From: CBFDBT01 sp965603115
GTDB lineage: Bacteria > Pseudomonadota > Alphaproteobacteria > Sphingomonadales > Kordiimonadaceae
Length of the DNA: 10,520 nucleotides
Assembly (NCBI GenBank): GCA_965603115.1
Contig: CBFDBT010000090.1
Location: 1-10,520 of the forward strand
Reading direction: 5' to 3'
The position numbers and the translations under genes were made by a program. The notes beneath the pieces are model-generated. The model was not told the origin of the DNA and made no database searches. It saw only the letters and a list, made by a program, of their open reading frames with translations. Positions within the stretch are counted from its first letter, which is position 1, and every line of letters begins with the position of its first letter. Below are positions 7,664 to 10,520 of this stretch, piece after piece.

Positions 7664-8332
7664 ATGCCTGTATTATACCACCATTGGCTTTCGCCAGCCG
7701 CTCGATTTGTTCGCATTCTTCTCGCTGAGAAGAGCGTTGAGCCGCGTCTGCGCCTAGAAAAGGAATGGGAACGCCGTCCTGAGTTTATGGCGCTTAACCC
7801 TGCGGGCGAAGTGCCTGTTCTGGTCATGCCCAATGGTCGTGTTTATTCTGGAACTATGGCTATCGCTGAATTTCTTGAAGAAACTATAGCAGAACCAACT
7901 TTAATTCTAGGCGACGCTGATGAGCGTTATGAGATACGGCGTGTCACTGGATGGTTTCATACAAAGTTTGGCTCAGAGGTTACGCGGCATTTGGTCACTG
8001 AAAAATTACTGAAGCGATTCTTTCGTATGGGTCAGCCTGATGGCGAAGCCATTCGCTGTGCGTCTCACAACCTGAAAATTCATCTCAGCTATATCACCCA
8101 CCTTTCTGAACGGCGCCCTTATATGGCGGGGGATCGCTTCTCCATGGCTGACGCGGCGGCGGCGGCTCATGTTAGCGTGATTGACTATTTAGGCGATATC
8201 GCGTGGGAAGATTGGCCACTAGCCAAAGAATGGTACATGAAGGTAAAATCGCGCAAGTCTGTGCGCAACCTTCTTAGCGACCGCATTGCTGGCCTGATGC
8301 CCCCCAAACATTATGACAAACTAGATTTCTAA
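7664..8332 (+). CDS. fzlA: GST-fold cell-division protein, FzlA-like (FtsZ-binding)
   Basis: The 222-residue product has a glutathione S-transferase fold. The N-terminal thioredoxin-like domain (1-75) has the cis-Pro loop AGEVPVLV with Pro51 and the SGTMAIAEFLEE helix at 62-73. The helical C-terminal domain (about 90-205) has the family N-cap box SMAD at 160-163. The active-site region is LSPAARFV (9-16), with Ser-Pro-Ala where catalytic GSTs often have Ser-x-x or Cys-Pro-x-Cys. The C-terminus, ending HYDKLDF, and the WYMKVKSRKSVRNLLSDRI segment match my memory of alphaproteobacterial FzlA. In Caulobacter FzlA binds FtsZ and stimulates septal wall synthesis through FtsWI. Placement directly ahead of queG also fits alphaproteobacterial synteny. 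The start ATG has AACAGG upstream. If this is not FzlA, it is a generic GST of unknown substrate. Confidence 0.72.
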   Translation: MPVLYHHWLSPAARFVRILLAEKSVEPRLRLEKEWERRPEFMALNPAGEVPVLVMPNGRVYSGTMAIAEFLEETIAEPTLILGDADERYEIRRVTGWFHTKFGSEVTRHLVTEKLLKRFFRMGQPDGEAIRCASHNLKIHLSYITHLSERRPYMAGDRFSMADAAAAAHVSVIDYLGDIAWEDWPLAKEWYMKVKSRKSVRNLLSDRIAGLMPPKHYDKLDF

Positions 8333-9385
8333 ATGACTAAACCTGATCTTGCCCCAACTGACCTCGCAGCCCTTATTAAGGAAAAAGCCGCCGAGTTTGG
8401 CTTCGATAGTGTTGGCATCACCGCCCCTGAAGCTCTCCAGCATACTAAAGCCCACTTAAGTGAATATATCGGAGCTGGTCACCACGGCACGATGCGTTGG
8501 ATGGAGGAGCGCCAGAAAGAACGCGCAACCCCGACAGGACTGTGGCCTGAAGCAAAATCAGTGATCATGCTCGGGCTTAATTATGGCCCCAGCACAGACC
8601 CAAGGCAGCTACTTGATATGCCCACCCACGGCAATATATCAGTTTATGCCAGAGGCAAAGATTATCATGACCTTGTTAAAAAACGCCTCAAGCAATTAGC
8701 GCGTTGGTTGGTGGCAGAAATGCCCTGTGACTTAAAAGTTTTTGTCGACACGGCCCCGGTGATGGAGAAACCCCTCGCAGCTGCTGCAGGCCTTGGCTGG
8801 CAGGGCAAACACACCAATATGGTCAGCCCTGACTATGGCAGCTGGCTGTTCCTCGGCGCCATTTATACAACACTGGCATTACCCAGCGATCCACCCCATG
8901 ACTACCAGTGCGGCACGTGTACAGCCTGCTTGGATGCCTGCCCCACCAATGCTTTTGTCGAACCTCATAAAATTGATGCGCGACGATGTATCAGCTATTT
9001 AACCATTGAATTAAAAGAGCCCGTTCCACTGGAATTTCGCAAAGCTTTGGGCAACCGTATATATGGCTGTGACGACTGCCTTGCTGCCTGTCCTTGGAAC
9101 AAATTTGCCAGCGTCAGCAAAGAAGCGCAGCTCCATGCGAGACTGGAATTACAAGCCCCGCAGCTTGGTGATCTGGTGCAGCTTGATGATAAGCATTTTC
9201 GTGAAATTTTCTCGGGCAGCCCAATAAAACGCATTGGCCGCAACCGCTTTGTGCGCAACGTGCTCTATGCCATTGGCAATAGCGAGGACGTGGGCTACCT
9301 GCCTTTGATAGATCCACTGCTCACGGATGAAAGCGATGTGGTGCGCGATGCGGCTGAGTGGGCCACGGGTGAGTTGGATATCTAA
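8333..9385 (+). CDS. queG: tRNA epoxyqueuosine(34) reductase
   Basis: QueG is a cytosolic cobalamin and iron-sulfur enzyme that reduces epoxyqueuosine to queuosine at the wobble position (34) of tRNAs with GUN anticodons, the last step of queuosine synthesis. The product is 350 residues. The catalytic Asp lies in VFVDTAPVMEKPLA, at residue 139, followed by the conserved GLGWQGKHTN stretch (153-162). The ferredoxin-like part has all eight cluster ligands: Cys193, 196, 199, 203, then Cys219, 246, 249 and 253. The C-terminal 60 residues resemble the HEAT-like repeat end of the family. The ATG directly follows the TAA of the preceding gene (TAAATG), so the two are probably co-translated. It ends 11 bases from the stop of the convergent hydrolase gene. 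Confidence 0.96.
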   Translation: MTKPDLAPTDLAALIKEKAAEFGFDSVGITAPEALQHTKAHLSEYIGAGHHGTMRWMEERQKERATPTGLWPEAKSVIMLGLNYGPSTDPRQLLDMPTHGNISVYARGKDYHDLVKKRLKQLARWLVAEMPCDLKVFVDTAPVMEKPLAAAAGLGWQGKHTNMVSPDYGSWLFLGAIYTTLALPSDPPHDYQCGTCTACLDACPTNAFVEPHKIDARRCISYLTIELKEPVPLEFRKALGNRIYGCDDCLAACPWNKFASVSKEAQLHARLELQAPQLGDLVQLDDKHFREIFSGSPIKRIGRNRFVRNVLYAIGNSEDVGYLPLIDPLLTDESDVVRDAAEWATGELDI

Positions 9386-9396
9386 CCCCTCTCCTT

Positions 9397-10134
9397 TTAC
9401 TTCAGCTTCAAGGTCAGCCAAGAAATAAGGTCATCTTCCAGCGCGGGGTTATCAATCAGCATATCGGACGCATGACCGTCGCCTTCGACAATCTGAATTT
9501 TTGCAGTTTTGCTCCGCTCGCCAATTTTTGCAAAAATCTCATCGAAAAAGGGCAACTCCTTGGTCGCGCGCAAGAAAAACCATGGCTTGCCAGTGGCGTC
9601 TATTTTGCCGATGCTAGCCTCACTAAAGGACCCCGGAGAAAGAGCAATATAGGCGTCTGCATAGCCACCCACTTCGCTAGCCAGCATCATATGATCGCCG
9701 CTATAGCTCGCGCCAATAATGGCAAGACCATTATATTTACCCGCACCACGCACCCACTGGGTTATGATGGCGATATCTTTATATGTTCCATCCAGCAATT
9801 TAAAGCTATCGCGGTCCCTGGGGTCAAAGCGACCTTTATTAATGCTATCGCCGTGACCTCGCAGATCAACGCGCATGGAGGCAAAGCCTTTGGCAAGAAG
9901 TTTGCGAGATAATGCGCGGTAAATTTTACGGTCACCGGCTGCTTTGTTGAGCATAACCACCATCGGAAGCTTGGCATTATTACGCACTGTAGGAGAAAGG
10001 AGATCGGCTTTAAGGTGCCAACCATCAACATAAAAAGTGTGCTTTTCTCGCTGCTCCGCGTAAGAAGGCGATGACACCAAAAAAATGGCTGCCAGAAAAA
10101 CGATGATTTTTTCAAATCCACGCATAAAACCCAT
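9397..10134 (-). CDS. Secreted alpha/beta hydrolase
   Basis: Residue numbers here count from the TTG at 10137. The N-terminus is a signal peptide: Arg6 and Lys10, a hydrophobic core at 11-22 (IIVFLAAIFLVS), and a likely cleavage after SYA at residue 27. The mature part of about 219 residues is an alpha/beta hydrolase: the oxyanion strand PMVVMLNKAAGD, the RVDLRGHGDS turn at 89-98, a nucleophile elbow GASYSG with Ser144, and a C-terminal GDGHASDM with His222. The usual Asp after strand 7 is not obvious; Glu194 or Asp199 are candidates. The substrate cannot be told from sequence; dienelactone hydrolase-like or esterase relatives are possible. I prefer the ATG at 10134, which overlaps the upstream stop as TGATG, over the TTG at 10137; ATG at 10122 also leaves a full signal peptide. 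It is the second gene of a minus-strand pair with the DUF1223 gene. Confidence 0.85.
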   Translation of the reverse strand: MGFMRGFEKIIVFLAAIFLVSSPSYAEQREKHTFYVDGWHLKADLLSPTVRNNAKLPMVVMLNKAAGDRKIYRALSRKLLAKGFASMRVDLRGHGDSINKGRFDPRDRDSFKLLDGTYKDIAIITQWVRGAGKYNGLAIIGASYSGDHMMLASEVGGYADAYIALSPGSFSEASIGKIDATGKPWFFLRATKELPFFDEIFAKIGERSKTAKIQIVEGDGHASDMLIDNPALEDDLISWLTLKLK

Positions 10135-10520
10135 CAATTCTTTTCAAACGGTGCAGATGCAGCGCCAACAAGCGCACCATGCCCATAGCCTTCATGCAAT
10201 AAAATCGCGATACCATCAGCCATAGGTATCTCGGTGTCACCCGCTGTTATATCGAAGCTTTTTGCACTACCGTCCCACTCACCTAACATTGTTGAGTGAC
10301 GGACAATATTGGTCAGATGCAGCCATTTTCCTTCATTCTCGCCGCCCGTTACTTCAATCGTGCTGTCGGATAAATACCAAATAGCGCGCACATAGATAGG
10401 CGTTTCAACTTTAGTCTCGGGCAAGCGCACTTTATAAGAACCCACTTTTCCTTCGATAGCAGGAGAAACTCGCAAATGCTTGAGCGCTCGCGCGGCCTCA
10501 ATCTCGTCGCGGATCATCTC
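10134..10520 (-). CDS. DUF1223 family protein, C-terminal part (cut by window edge)
   Basis: The frame is open to the right edge, so the N-terminal half is missing. The 127-128 residues seen match the C-terminal half of DUF1223 proteins: the AIWYLSDSTIEVTGGENEGK segment, a following HLTNIVRHSTMLGEWDG block, and a near-terminal GALVGAAS. Family members, widespread in alphaproteobacteria, usually carry a signal peptide and a thioredoxin-like domain with a CSSCP motif; that part would lie beyond 10520 and cannot be checked here. The function of the family is not established; an envelope redox role is often suggested. The ATG at 10517 is internal, not the real start. The stop overlaps the start of the secreted hydrolase (TGATG), so the two are co-translated. 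Confidence 0.8.
   Translation of the reverse strand, partial: EMIRDEIEAARALKHLRVSPAIEGKVGSYKVRLPETKVETPIYVRAIWYLSDSTIEVTGGENEGKWLHLTNIVRHSTMLGEWDGSAKSFDITAGDTEIPMADGIAILLHEGYGHGALVGAASAPFEKN

Noticed and set aside
9386..9396. Shared bidirectional terminator between queG and the hydrolase gene
   Set aside because: Only 11 pyrimidine-rich bases separate the stops and no hairpin is visible there.
9472..9912. A 146-codon plus-strand frame opposite the hydrolase gene
   Set aside because: The minus strand here encodes a clear signal peptide and alpha/beta hydrolase motifs; the plus-strand product resembles nothing.

Overview
The window reads as ordinary chromosome of an alphaproteobacterium with moderate GC. 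The main evidence is a GltB/GltD pair whose residue spacing matches the Azospirillum-type NADPH glutamate synthase, an alphaproteobacterial-style UppP, a GST-fold protein that looks like the cell-division factor FzlA directly ahead of queG, and a C-terminal piece of a DUF1223 protein. I cannot name the genus. No integrase, transposase, tRNA or CRISPR array was seen.

Layout, left to right. Bases 1-355 are AT-rich: the possible tail of an unrecognised membrane protein (1-186, +), a GC-rich hairpin (234-252) and little else. The complete uppP gene lies on the minus strand (356-1177). The 405-base gap 1178-1582 holds the uppP leader, with a 13-base direct repeat and an imperfect palindrome. It also holds a minus-strand Rho-independent terminator (1321-1351) and, just upstream of it, a 59-codon minus-strand reading frame (1383-1562) that looks like a small gene or gene remnant. 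A TATAAT box for gltD sits opposite that frame. Then gltD (1583-3043) and gltB (3040-7584) run as an overlapping plus-strand operon in the order D then B. After 79 bases follow fzlA (7664-8332) and queG (8333-9385), with no base between stop and start. The last 1.1 kb is a convergent minus-strand pair: a DUF1223 protein running off the right edge and a secreted alpha/beta hydrolase, joined by a TGATG stop/start overlap.

How the genes work together. GltB and GltD form the iron-sulfur flavoenzyme that makes glutamate from glutamine and 2-oxoglutarate (nitrogen assimilation). UppP recycles the lipid carrier of peptidoglycan synthesis, and FzlA is a regulator of septal wall synthesis in Caulobacter, so these two share an envelope and division theme. 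QueG completes queuosine in the tRNA wobble position. The DUF1223 and hydrolase pair probably acts outside the cytoplasm.

I found no convincing undescribed multi-gene system. The best candidate for something unannotated is the 59-codon frame with its own terminator between uppP and gltD.
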